Assembly (NCBI RefSeq): GCF_010093065.1
Contig: NZ_CP048113.1
Span: 2,418,001 to 2,482,000, forward strand
Reading direction: 5' to 3'
Source: Chitinophaga agri
GTDB taxonomy: Bacteria; Bacteroidota; Bacteroidia; Chitinophagales; Chitinophagaceae
Length of the DNA stretch: 64,000 nt
Positions 8,307-16,644 of the stretch are shown one piece after another. Under the pieces are notes generated by a model. That model saw nothing but the letters and a program-made list of their open reading frames with translations, ran no database searches and had not been told where the DNA came from. Position 1 is the stretch's first letter. The number at the start of each line of letters is the position of its first letter. The translations under genes and the position numbers were made by a program.

Positions 8307-9050
8307 CTAAAAGTATCGTTCAAACGTCAATCCATAACTCAGTAACAAATTCTTCCTCCCCGTTCTGTTCAGCTTATTATACGTCATCGTCGCTGTAAAA
8401 CTCAGCCATTTCCTCAGCAGCACTGATAGATTGGACGTAGACCGGATATTATAATCACTTCCCAGTGAGAACGAGTTTTGCAGGAAATGTGTCCCGTCAA
8501 GTGTCACAATATCAAACATCACAAACTTATACATCACCCGGAAAGAATTACGGAAAGTATGATACACATCCCGGATAGTATCCTTCAGGAACAGATCACT
8601 GTTTTCAAACAATATTCCATCACTCAGGGAAATATAGACATTCTTCTTATCCACTACATTATATGCAATGCCAGCGCCACCCTGAAAACGGTCATTGATC
8701 TTCAGGGATATACTCTTGTCATAGTTGGCCAGTCCCCAGTAATAGATCTGTTTTACACCGCGCAACAGACTGAAATCAAGTGATGACGCAAAGTCATTGT
8801 TTGTGATAACGCCATCCTGCTTACCATAGATCCATCCACCACTTCCGTTCAGTGCTATTTTCTTTTTACTGATACCTATCTTAAAGTTATTATTCAACAG
8901 GTATGACCTGCCATCCTGTGTAGAATTGATGGAACCCGTAGATGCTGCTCTCGCATAGTAATGCACAGAATCACTGTATTGTGCGAAGGAGGTGATATAA
9001 CAGGCCAATGTCAATAACAGCGCGCAAACATACTTCATAAATAATCTCAT
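8307..9050 (-). CDS. DUF481-family outer-membrane protein
   Basis: A 247-residue secreted beta-barrel protein. The signal peptide MKYVCALLLTLACYITSFA precedes QYSDSVHYYARAASTGSINSTQDGRSYLLNNN, the entry typical of DUF481 (PF04338). There follow amphipathic strands and a C-terminal strand LLLSYGLTFERYF ending in Phe, a barrel-assembly signal. Function is unknown; relatives include salt- or stress-linked outer-membrane proteins (YdiY). It lies 9 bp downstream of the App1-like gene on the same strand, so both are probably one transcript. Start at ATG 9050; a second ATG four codons on is possible. Confidence 0.8.
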   Translation of the reverse strand: MRLFMKYVCALLLTLACYITSFAQYSDSVHYYARAASTGSINSTQDGRSYLLNNNFKIGISKKKIALNGSGGWIYGKQDGVITNNDFASSLDFSLLRGVKQIYYWGLANYDKSISLKINDRFQGGAGIAYNVVDKKNVYISLSDGILFENSDLFLKDTIRDVYHTFRNSFRVMYKFVMFDIVTLDGTHFLQNSFSLGSDYNIRSTSNLSVLLRKWLSFTATMTYNKLNRTGRKNLLLSYGLTFERYF

Positions 9051-9059
9051 TCTTTTTAA

Positions 9060-10070
9060 TCATGTAATCAGTCCAATCTTTTTTGAATAGTCCATTGCCT
9101 CACTGCTATGTTTAAAATAGCAGCAGGGAATGCCTCTGGCCATGATCACATCAGTAACTTCCTTTGTAGCTGCATACCGGCTGTCACGTACATGCCGCAG
9201 ATATACCGCGAGTATCTGTGCCGGAAAATGTTTGGTGATCGCTTCGTATATCTGCGGGTCCTCCTGTGTATCGTCTCCCAGTAATACAAATCGCATATGC
9301 GGATAGTGTTTGAGGATACGGCTGATCCTCGTAAACTTGGTCACATGTTTCTGCTGTCCGCTCTTGAGTAATTTCCATAAAGGCTTCAGTTGACTCAGTA
9401 AAAACACGCCTTCCGGCAGTCCATGCATCCGGCAAAACTCACGTATATACGCATAAAGGTTCCACTCGCTGCTGGATACATAAAAGAACGGCCGTGGCAT
9501 TCTGCCTTTATTATCCGCATCACTCAGCATCCGGTAATGATTCACTACACCTTCAAAAGGCTTACGTGTACGGGCATTGCGTGTAAACAATACATGCAGC
9601 CTTTTAAAAAGCGAGGCAGAATGTGAGACAAGGAAAGTATCATCTATATCAGAAATACAACCAAACTGACTGCGATGTGGAATTATCACTACACCCATCA
9701 CACGCGTTACCGGGCTTTCCTCCACATTCACGATACGCACTTCCACAGGATGATCTCCCGGATCAGGCATCACATCCGGTTTCCATTGTAAGTGAAAAAA
9801 ACCATCCCCTTCCGTCACGCCCGTAATGGTTTGCCCCTCCCATACCAGCTCCACTGTAGCGCCCTTCCTGGGCCTTACCATGAACAAACGTATCAGGGCA
9901 AAGGTATTGACAAGGAAAAACCGGCTGTAATGTGTACGTGGCAAAGGTCCACGGTCCAGTACATGACCAAATATTTCCAGTTGCTCGGTACCGCCCACAC
10001 CATGATAAACTTTGATATGTGTGCGTGCTTCCAAACCCAGCCAATGTAGAATTTTATTCCATGCAGACAT
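9060..10070 (-). CDS. App1-like phosphatidate phosphatase (DUF2183)
   Basis: A 336-residue protein of the App1/DUF2183 family, HAD-fold phosphatases that dephosphorylate phosphatidate or related lipids. The catalytic DxDxT motif is seen as SDIDDTF near the middle, after a beta-sandwich-like N-terminal region. The conserved PFFYVSSSEWNLY and the acidic VLLGDDTQEDPQIY follow, then a helix leading to AVYLRHV. There is no signal peptide, so it acts in the cytosol or at the inner-membrane face. It is the first gene of a two-gene unit with the DUF481 gene. It diverges from a diacylglycerol-kinase-like gene that would catalyse the opposite reaction, suggesting a local phosphatidate/diacylglycerol balance. 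Confidence 0.85.
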   Translation of the reverse strand: MSAWNKILHWLGLEARTHIKVYHGVGGTEQLEIFGHVLDRGPLPRTHYSRFFLVNTFALIRLFMVRPRKGATVELVWEGQTITGVTEGDGFFHLQWKPDVMPDPGDHPVEVRIVNVEESPVTRVMGVVIIPHRSQFGCISDIDDTFLVSHSASLFKRLHVLFTRNARTRKPFEGVVNHYRMLSDADNKGRMPRPFFYVSSSEWNLYAYIREFCRMHGLPEGVFLLSQLKPLWKLLKSGQQKHVTKFTRISRILKHYPHMRFVLLGDDTQEDPQIYEAITKHFPAQILAVYLRHVRDSRYAATKEVTDVIMARGIPCCYFKHSSEAMDYSKKIGLIT

Positions 10071-10121
10071 TCAGGCGCTTATTTTGCAATAACAGGAAAG
10101 TATAACCACGAGTAAAAGCAC

Positions 10122-11027
10122 ATGGCGCAAACATCACCTATGCGGCTCCGGCTACTTTTTGTGATCAATCCAGTTTCAGGCGGCAAAAAGAAGGCCGATC
10201 CTGAAACAATTATCAAAAATTATTTCCGCGACAGACCGGAAGACGTCAGCTTTTTCCTGCTGAACGGGCCAGAGCAGTCACTTTCAGCTGCTATAAAAAA
10301 AACGGGGCCCGATCGTGTGATCGCTGTTGGCGGAGATGGTACTGTCAAAATGGTAGCTGAAGCCCTGCTGCATAAAAACATTCCCATGGGCATCCTGCCC
10401 GCGGGATCTGCCAACGGCATGGCAGCTGAACTATGTATACCGGCCGACTGGGAACAGGTGCTTGCACTGATATGCAATGAACAGCCTTCCACTGTAAAAG
10501 ATATTGACCTGATCAGGGTAAATAATGACATCTGCATTCATCTTAGCGACGTAGGTCTCAATGCCCTGCTGGTAAAGAATTTCGAGCAACGGGGTATCCG
10601 GGGAAAACTCGGCTATGCACTCTCCTCCTTCAAAACATTATGGCAGAGCAAACGGCTGGCCGTACATATCGAGAATAATAAACTCAGTCTGACCCGCTAC
10701 GCACATATGATCGTACTGGCCAATGCACGCATGTATGGTACCGGCGCCTGCATCAATCCGGATGGAGACCTGACTGACGGCTTGTTTGAAGTGGTGATCC
10801 TGAGAAGACTATCTATTCCCGAACTCCTGAAAATGCTGTTCAGGCACCGACCCTTTGACCCTGCTAAAACTGAGGTGCTGCAGGCCCGCCAGGTTACTAT
10901 CAGTACACGTAAAAGAGCGCATTTCCAGATAGACGGAGAATATATGGGCAGGATCAGACAGGTGACGGCCACTATCCTGCCGAAGGCGTTAAAGGTGATC
11001 ATACCCGTCCCTGTTGACGCCGGCTAA
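10122..11027 (+). CDS. Diacylglycerol kinase-family lipid kinase
   Basis: A 301-residue member of the DAGK catalytic family (YegS/BmrU/DgkB type). Motifs: LLFVINPVSGGKKK at residues ~10-23, the nucleotide-binding VGGDGTVKMVAEAL and the GILPAGSANGMA loop. Then comes the second beta-sandwich domain ending in AHFQIDGEYMG. These enzymes phosphorylate diacylglycerol or related lipids using ATP and Mg2+. It is cytosolic with no signal peptide. Start at ATG 10122; an internal ATG at 10140 is also possible because the conserved domain starts soon after. It is divergent from the App1-like phosphatase with only 51 bp between start codons, so the promoters must be close or overlapping. Confidence 0.9.
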   Translation: MAQTSPMRLRLLFVINPVSGGKKKADPETIIKNYFRDRPEDVSFFLLNGPEQSLSAAIKKTGPDRVIAVGGDGTVKMVAEALLHKNIPMGILPAGSANGMAAELCIPADWEQVLALICNEQPSTVKDIDLIRVNNDICIHLSDVGLNALLVKNFEQRGIRGKLGYALSSFKTLWQSKRLAVHIENNKLSLTRYAHMIVLANARMYGTGACINPDGDLTDGLFEVVILRRLSIPELLKMLFRHRPFDPAKTEVLQARQVTISTRKRAHFQIDGEYMGRIRQVTATILPKALKVIIPVPVDAG

Positions 11028-11180
11028 AATCATATCAGTTATTAAGGGGAAAATACCAGCTAAAATGTAATGTCTGCGGTACTTCCCGCAGGATATACCA
11101 TTCCTCCCGCATCCTTTCCATCCGTCAATATATTGCAGCTATTTGCAGCACGATGTCTATTTTGTATGCAAATAATTTAT

Positions 11181-13631
11181 ATGCGGAAGATACTACTGCT
11201 CCTGGCAATGCTAGTGCCGGGATACGGCCTTATTGCCCAACAGACCTATGAATTTAAAGACGGATTGATCAGCGGTCCCTGTCACCAGTATGGCCGAACG
11301 GCCCTGTTCACAGATCAGCTGGCATATGAACTTTGTAACGGTCAGCTGAAAACGCCACAGAACGGCGCTCCCTCCTTTGCTGACGAGAAAGGTGCTGCAC
11401 AGCACTGGCAAACTATTACAGCTGCTGCAGATGGTGCCTTTACCGGTCGCCAGATCAACAATGGCTATCTCTATGTTTCCTACAATGCGCCTAAAGCACA
11501 AACGGCTATCCTGAACATCGCAGGGCACCAGATGGTATATGTAAATGGTACCCCGCATGCGGGCGATATGTACCGCTACGGCTGGATGTACATCCCTGTG
11601 CAGTTACGTCAGGGTAACAACGAATTTTATATCCGTACCGGCCGCAGCTGGGGCAGACAGGGTATTAAAGCGAAACTCATGTTCCCTGAAAAACCGGTAT
11701 ACCTGAGCATCGCTGACTCTACGATGCCGTTCGTCGTAAAAGGTAACAGCAACAGTAACCTCTGGGGCGCCGTCGTTGTTGTCAATACAACTACACAGGC
11801 GTTAAAAGGACTGTCTGTCACGGCGAAGGTAAATGGCGTAAATGTAACTACTTCTCTACCCGACATCGCACCGCTTACTACCCGTAAAGTTGGTTTTAAA
11901 TTCGATGCGACTGCATCTGCAAAAGACGGCAGCTACAATTGTACACTGACGCTGGAAGGCAAACAGGTGAACGATACAAAAACATTCCCCTTAACGGTTG
12001 TTACTAACAAAGACCATTACAGTAATACATTTGTCAGCGATATTGATGGTAGCGTACAATATTACGCTGTATCTCCACAGGCAAATCCTGATGGTAAAGC
12101 ACCGGCCTTCTTCCTGTCCGTACACGGCGCTGAAGTACAGGCTATCAACCAGGCAAGAGCGTATAAATACAAAGACTGGGGTGTACTGGTAGCTCCTACC
12201 AACCGCCGTCCGCGTGGCTTTAACTGGGAAGACTGGGGCCGTCTCGATGCACTGGAAGTACTCAACATCGGCGTGAACACCTTCCATCCTGATCCGTCCC
12301 GTATCTATCTGACAGGCCACTCTATGGGCGGACATGGCACCTGGTACCTGGGCGCAACCTTTGCCGGTAAATGGGCAGCTATTGCACCATGCTCCGGCTA
12401 CCCAACCCTGATGGGTTATGGCTCTGCTGATGGACTGATCCCCGATTCTCCGCGTAACAGCACCGAGCAGATATTACTGAGAGCCAGCAATCCAAGCAAC
12501 GTCTTCAAGTTAGCGAATAACTACAAGGCAGGTGGTGTGTACATCCTGCATGGTGACAGCGATAAGGTTGTCTCCGTAGATTACGCCAGACAGATGAAAA
12601 AGATCCTGGCCGATTTCCATAAAGATTTCAGTTACTATGAATATCCGGGTGGTGAACATTGGTACGGTGATACCTGTGTTGACTGGGGTCCGCTGTACGA
12701 GTACTTCAAATGGCACACTATCCCGGCAGATACAAGCGTGAATGAAATTGACTTCACCACGGCAAATCCCGCCATTTCAGCGGTACACCACTGGGTACGC
12801 ATCCTGCAACAGCAGCATACCCTGGAATACAGCCGTATCCAGTTAAGCAGGAACAGTGCACGCAACACCGTTACAGGAACCACCTCCAATATCCAGACAC
12901 TGGCTATTGACCTGAAGGACGTTCCTGTGGGCAATACCCTGCGCATCGCACTGGACGGCAATCCTGCAATCAGCTACACCCGTCATGCCGGTGACAGTCT
13001 GCTGTACTTACAGCATGGCAACCAGTGGGCGATCGGTACTGCACCAGCAGCTACCGACAAGGGCGTTGTACGTAACGGTACTTTCAAGGAAGCATTCAAC
13101 CATCGCATGGTATTCGTATACAGCACAGGAGGTACACCGGCTGAAAATGAATGGTCCGTAAGTAAAGCCCGTTATGATGCCGAAACCTGGTATTACAGAG
13201 GTAATGGTGCAGTTGATATCGTAGCAGATAAAGACTTCAAAGCAGCTAACTACCCTGACCGCGGTATCATCCTTTATGGTAATGCTACTACGAATAAAGC
13301 CTGGAATCAGTTATTGCAACAGGCGCCGGTACAGATCACCCGTGGTAAGGTAACGGTGGGTCAGCAGGAATATGCAGGCGATAATTTCGCAGCGTACTTC
13401 ATGTGGCCAAGAGCAGACAGCAAAACAGCATCCGTTGCGGTGGTAGCTGGTACTGGCCTGGCAGGTATGCGTGCAGCAGATGCCAACCAGTACTTCGCAG
13501 GTGGCAGCGGTTTTCCCGACTATATGGTCTTCAGCACTGACCTGCTGAAAGGAAATATGCAGGCAGTGAAAACAGCTGGCTTCTACGATAACAAATGGCA
13601 GCTGGACGAGACTGAGCGTATTAAGAACTAA
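11181..13631 (+). CDS. Secreted alpha/beta-hydrolase (carboxylesterase/peptidase-like)
   Basis: An 816-residue exported enzyme. The frame is open from 11070, but the ATG at 11181 begins a perfect signal peptide (MRKILLLLAMLVPGYGLIAQ) and lies 17 nt after a near-consensus -7 element, so I choose it. The N-terminal ~200 residues form beta-rich, substrate-binding-like modules. The central hydrolase domain shows the nucleophile elbow GHSMGG (Ser at about 381), HGDSDKVV with the acid, and GGEHWYGD with the histidine, a full Ser-Asp-His triad. The C-terminal ~270 residues are a further beta-rich region. Relatives are annotated as prolyl-oligopeptidase-like or acetyl-xylan-type esterases. Substrate is unknown. 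A strong terminator follows. Confidence 0.8.
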   Translation: MRKILLLLAMLVPGYGLIAQQTYEFKDGLISGPCHQYGRTALFTDQLAYELCNGQLKTPQNGAPSFADEKGAAQHWQTITAAADGAFTGRQINNGYLYVSYNAPKAQTAILNIAGHQMVYVNGTPHAGDMYRYGWMYIPVQLRQGNNEFYIRTGRSWGRQGIKAKLMFPEKPVYLSIADSTMPFVVKGNSNSNLWGAVVVVNTTTQALKGLSVTAKVNGVNVTTSLPDIAPLTTRKVGFKFDATASAKDGSYNCTLTLEGKQVNDTKTFPLTVVTNKDHYSNTFVSDIDGSVQYYAVSPQANPDGKAPAFFLSVHGAEVQAINQARAYKYKDWGVLVAPTNRRPRGFNWEDWGRLDALEVLNIGVNTFHPDPSRIYLTGHSMGGHGTWYLGATFAGKWAAIAPCSGYPTLMGYGSADGLIPDSPRNSTEQILLRASNPSNVFKLANNYKAGGVYILHGDSDKVVSVDYARQMKKILADFHKDFSYYEYPGGEHWYGDTCVDWGPLYEYFKWHTIPADTSVNEIDFTTANPAISAVHHWVRILQQQHTLEYSRIQLSRNSARNTVTGTTSNIQTLAIDLKDVPVGNTLRIALDGNPAISYTRHAGDSLLYLQHGNQWAIGTAPAATDKGVVRNGTFKEAFNHRMVFVYSTGGTPAENEWSVSKARYDAETWYYRGNGAVDIVADKDFKAANYPDRGIILYGNATTNKAWNQLLQQAPVQITRGKVTVGQQEYAGDNFAAYFMWPRADSKTASVAVVAGTGLAGMRAADANQYFAGGSGFPDYMVFSTDLLKGNMQAVKTAGFYDNKWQLDETERIKN

Positions 13632-13652
13632 CGGATTCATGATACTACCCGT

Positions 13653-13688
13653 GAAAAGAGCGTTCCCCTTCGGAGGAACGCTCTTTTT
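13653..13688 (+). terminator. Terminator of the secreted hydrolase gene
   Basis: AAGAGCGTTCC pairs with GGAACGCTCTT across a short loop (stem about 13655-13684), followed by a T-run. It lies 25 nt after the stop at 13631. Confidence 0.9.
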
Positions 13689-13739
13689 GTGCCCTTTAGC
13701 ACCTCTTCTGGAACCGTGCTGATCTCTATACCTAATAAG

Positions 13740-13812
13740 CACCAAAAGGTCACTTCAAGGGCACTTCAATATCCCGGGGATATTGAAGTGCCCTTGAAGT
13801 GACCTTTTGGTG
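13740..13812. repeat. 73-bp near-perfect palindrome
   Basis: The 36-base arm at 13740-13775 is exactly complementary to 13777-13812, with a single G (13776) at the centre. Each arm contains an internal near-duplication (CACTTCAAGGG / CACTTCAATA). It is not a standard terminator: it is far longer, has no T-run and lies between two regular terminators. A transcript from either strand would fold into one long rod. Origin unknown; a mobile repeat (MITE or REP-like), a recombination or nuclease target, or a palindrome born by inverted duplication are all possible. Confidence 0.9.
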
Positions 13813-13886
13813 ACCTCCTGATGACCGGTAAATAAGGATATCAGTTGTGCTACAGGCACCGGCTTCATCAGCGACTGTACAGGGGT

Positions 13887-13929
13887 AAAAAAAAGCCGCC
13901 TCATGTGATACATGAGACGGCTCTTTTTT
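13887..13929. terminator. Bidirectional terminator, serving the GAF-PAS gene
   Basis: AGCCG-C-CTCATGT (13894-13906) pairs with ACATGAG-A-CGGCT (13910-13922), flanked by an A-run on the left and a T-run on the right, so it works in both directions. It lies 23 nt past the stop codon of the minus-strand gene. Confidence 0.85.
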
Positions 13930-13951
13930 ATGCTGTAAAAAGGTGTTTAAA

Positions 13952-14791
13952 TCATTCTAATTCAACCGGTAACTTCCTGAAACGCCACAGCTTACCCTTC
14001 CCCATGGCCGGCATGCACGACACCTCAAAGTTCCCGTCAGGCAGTATCCAAATCATAGCTTCCAGACTGCTGTCGGGCGAGGCGAACAACTGCATGGCCA
14101 TTCCCATGATCTCGTCCCTGTTCTGTGCCCGCTGGATCAGCGCTGCCATAGCTCCGGATACGGTCGCTGGCGCCAGCTCCCCTCCCTGCGGCAGCTGCAG
14201 CAGGCCTGCGGCAGGTATATTCATCCAGCCGCTATGCCCTTCGGCACCGATAAAGACGAGGGCTTCGGGCAGGGTATTGAGCACTGACAGGTACCGCGTA
14301 ATGGCCGCTTCAGCAGCCTGTTCTACCTGTGTCTGGCGACAAACCTCCTCTATCCGGATACGTACCACCTCTATGAACTCCCTGAAGACCGGTTCACAAT
14401 GCCGCGTTTCGCTCCATCCCAGGATGATTAAGACGTTTATGCCGCCCTGACGTACCGGTAGTAGTACGGCAGAAGAAAGAGCCTGAAAAAGGTCCTCAAA
14501 TGCGTTTTTCTCAGGTATCCCGGTCCAGTAGACCGGCCGATGTCCACCTCCTTCCATCAGGAGCTGGATAGGCCCGGGGTTAAATATAAGATCGTCCAGG
14601 TAAAAGGGACTCGCATCCTTCACCCGGGCAGTATAATTGTCTTCAAAATCCAGTTGCAGGGACATATAGGCCCCTGTCAGTTCTCTGAGTAACGCTACAC
14701 TGAAAGATAAAAAGGAACGGATGTCTCCCCGCCTGTCCCATTCATTTGTCTGGCTGATAAATGTAAGCGCTTTTCTTTCCCAGGTTGCCAC
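13952..14791 (-). CDS. GAF-PAS sensor protein without output domain
   Basis: A 279-residue cytosolic protein. Residues ~5-150 read as a GAF-like domain: a helix FLSFSVALLRELTGAYMSL, then strands ending in SAVLLPVRQGGINVLIILGW, the classical end of GAF domains. A linking helix (EVVRIRIEEVCRQTQ) leads to a PAS-like domain from ~165 (LPEALVFIGAEGHSGWMN) that closes with GKLWRFRKL. No histidine kinase, PP2C phosphatase, GGDEF or DNA-binding domain follows, so signal output must be through a partner. The start is GTG at 14791; no in-frame ATG fits. It lies 22 bp downstream of the RsbQ-like gene in the same operon. In Bacillus, RsbQ works with the PAS-PP2C protein RsbP, so this protein occupies RsbP's place without its phosphatase. 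Confidence 0.7.
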   Translation of the reverse strand: MATWERKALTFISQTNEWDRRGDIRSFLSFSVALLRELTGAYMSLQLDFEDNYTARVKDASPFYLDDLIFNPGPIQLLMEGGGHRPVYWTGIPEKNAFEDLFQALSSAVLLPVRQGGINVLIILGWSETRHCEPVFREFIEVVRIRIEEVCRQTQVEQAAEAAITRYLSVLNTLPEALVFIGAEGHSGWMNIPAAGLLQLPQGGELAPATVSGAMAALIQRAQNRDEIMGMAMQLFASPDSSLEAMIWILPDGNFEVSCMPAMGKGKLWRFRKLPVELE

Positions 14792-14813
14792 TATGTGCGT
14801 TGTTTATTGGTAG

Positions 14814-15626
14814 TCATATAAAAGTACGGATGGCACTGATCACCTCTTCCGGAGCGACGATATGTGGAAAATGTCCTGTTGCGTTCACTACGACCTTCCT
14901 GCTACCTGGAATATGTTGTTCCAGGTAATCGCCCACTACAACTGGTACGGCCACGTCATCGGCGGTCTGTATAATGAGGGACGGTATAGTACAATGCGCC
15001 AGATCTTCACGATGATCCATCTCGAAGATAGCTTTTGCTACTGATAATGCAATGTCAGGACGTATGGCAGATAAGGTCGCGGCAAAAGCTTCTGCAAAAT
15101 GCGGCTGGTCAGGATTTCTCATCACAAGTGCTGAAAAACCACTGGCCCAGGCATAGTAATTTGTACTCATTGCATTGTATAGACCAGTGAGTGCTTCCAT
15201 ATCAAATCCACCGGTATAAGCGGTCTCCGTATCATTCAAATACCGCGGACTACTACCGAGCAGTACCAGTTTATCGAAGTAGTCGGGGTACTTGTTAGCC
15301 GTCAGCAAACCAATCATTCCGTTCACCGAATGACCTACATAAATAATGTTAGATAACTGTAAAGACTTAATAATATCAGACAGGTCTGTTACATATCCCT
15401 GTATACCGCTGTAACGTGAGGGGTTGAAAGCATCAATATCAGCTTTACCACCGCCAACATTATCAAACAATACAATTTTATAGTCCTGCTCAAAGGCTCT
15501 TACCAGTGCGGCAAACGCGGTCTGTGAGGAACCAAAGCCATGGCCGAAGATGATAGTCTGTAATGCGTCCTGTTTTCCGCAGATATGAATATTGTTTTTC
15601 TTTATTACACTTGCTGTGATGCTCAT
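14814..15626 (-). CDS. RsbQ-like alpha/beta hydrolase
   Basis: A 270-residue hydrolase close to RsbQ of Bacillus and to plant KAI2/D14 receptors. Seen: HGFGSSQTAF (oxyanion region), FDNVGGGKADIDAF, nucleophile elbow GHSVNGMIG with Ser100, TADDVAVP with the acid near 223-224, and GHFPHI with His252. The length (~270) is that of RsbQ. Family members hydrolyse or bind a small hydrophobic ligand and pass the signal to a PAS-containing partner. First gene of an operon with the GAF-PAS gene 22 bp downstream, which supports a sensing role over a metabolic one. Cytosolic; no signal peptide. The ligand is unknown. Confidence 0.85.
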   Translation of the reverse strand: MSITASVIKKNNIHICGKQDALQTIIFGHGFGSSQTAFAALVRAFEQDYKIVLFDNVGGGKADIDAFNPSRYSGIQGYVTDLSDIIKSLQLSNIIYVGHSVNGMIGLLTANKYPDYFDKLVLLGSSPRYLNDTETAYTGGFDMEALTGLYNAMSTNYYAWASGFSALVMRNPDQPHFAEAFAATLSAIRPDIALSVAKAIFEMDHREDLAHCTIPSLIIQTADDVAVPVVVGDYLEQHIPGSRKVVVNATGHFPHIVAPEEVISAIRTFI

Positions 15627-15865
15627 ATGATATGGAATGTGGTGGATGGAGCGTTATCCTTCTATTGCTAAAGTACGTAAATTCTACGGTTCAACAGACG
15701 TGCATCATCTGAGGAATAAAAAACAGGGTGTACAGGACAAGATGTGTAAAATTACCCATAAACGTGGAGTATTGCGGGGAACGTGGTACTAAGAAATTTC
15801 CAATGGCACAGTTTATGTTTTTAAGGGTATAAAATCATTGTTCATTTTTTAAAAGCTCCAAAGTT

Positions 15866-16570
15866 ATGACACCTCTGAATTATGCCAGCAAGGGTCTGTT
15901 AGCCACGTTAGCCCTGACAGGAATGTTTGCGTTTTCATCATGCAGTAAAGATGATGACGATACTACTGTTGACCCTGATGCAACTGTCAAAATTGTGAAC
16001 GTTTTACCGGATGCGGGACCTGTAGATGTATACAATGGTTCCAGTAAACTTAATTCATCTTCCATCGGCTATGGTGAAGCTACCGGTTATCTGAATGTGA
16101 AGGACGGCGATGCCAGATTTGATTTCAAATCAACCGTGACAGGTAGCACTGTACTCTCTGCTCCTGTTGACTTTGACGGCGGCAGTTACTCATTGTTCGC
16201 TGCCGGCGAAACAGATGGTAACGCGACTGTAGGTATCCTTGCGAAAGATGATCTGGGCGCGCCTGCAAGCGGTAAGGCAAAAGTACGTTTTGTACATGCC
16301 AGCAGTGATGCACCTGCTGTAAATTTCCTGCTGAATAATAACGCAGTTATAAGCAGTGCAGGTTTTAAATCAGCCAGTGAATTCAGAGAAGTAGATGCAG
16401 GTACCTATTCACTGAAACTGAATAATGCTTCAAGTGGAGAAACTGTGATCACCCGTGATGGTATTGTGATGGAAGCAGGTAAGATCTACACAGTAGTAGC
16501 ACAGGGACTGGTTAGTCCCACACCAGTAGTTGAGCAGCCTTTTTCTCTCAATATTCTGGCGAATAATTAA
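15866..16570 (+). CDS. DUF4397-domain lipoprotein
   Basis: A 234-residue lipoprotein. A hydrophobic signal ends in the lipobox FSSC, with Cys followed by SKDDDD. This acidic tag is the type reported to send Bacteroidota lipoproteins to the cell surface. The body is a DUF4397 (PF14344) beta-rich domain, seen twice in outline: VKIVNVLPDAGPVDVYNG at residues ~42-60 and VRFVHASSDAPAVNFLL in the middle. The role is unknown; relatives are abundant surface proteins. It is monocistronic, with a shared bidirectional terminator against the convergent lipoprotein gene. Confidence 0.85.
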   Translation: MTPLNYASKGLLATLALTGMFAFSSCSKDDDDTTVDPDATVKIVNVLPDAGPVDVYNGSSKLNSSSIGYGEATGYLNVKDGDARFDFKSTVTGSTVLSAPVDFDGGSYSLFAAGETDGNATVGILAKDDLGAPASGKAKVRFVHASSDAPAVNFLLNNNAVISSAGFKSASEFREVDAGTYSLKLNNASSGETVITRDGIVMEAGKIYTVVAQGLVSPTPVVEQPFSLNILANN

Positions 16571-16585
16571 TTATCGGCGGAAGCA

Positions 16586-16630
16586 AAAACACAAAAGCCG
16601 TTCGCATAAAGCGAACGGCTTTTGTGTTTT
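16586..16630. terminator. Bidirectional terminator between two lipoprotein genes
   Basis: A perfect 20-bp stem (16586-16605 with 16611-16630) and 5-nt loop. The arms start with A-runs and end with T-runs, so it serves both convergent genes. Confidence 0.92.
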
Positions 16631-16644
16631 TATAACGTTCAGTA

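Larger units (their letters stand above)
13632..13951. other. Convergent intergenic region with two terminators and a palindrome
   Basis: About 320 bases between the esterase gene and the GAF-PAS gene, which converge. It contains the terminator at 13653-13688, the 73-bp palindrome at 13740-13812 and a bidirectional terminator at 13887-13929. No open reading frame of interest. Confidence 0.7.
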
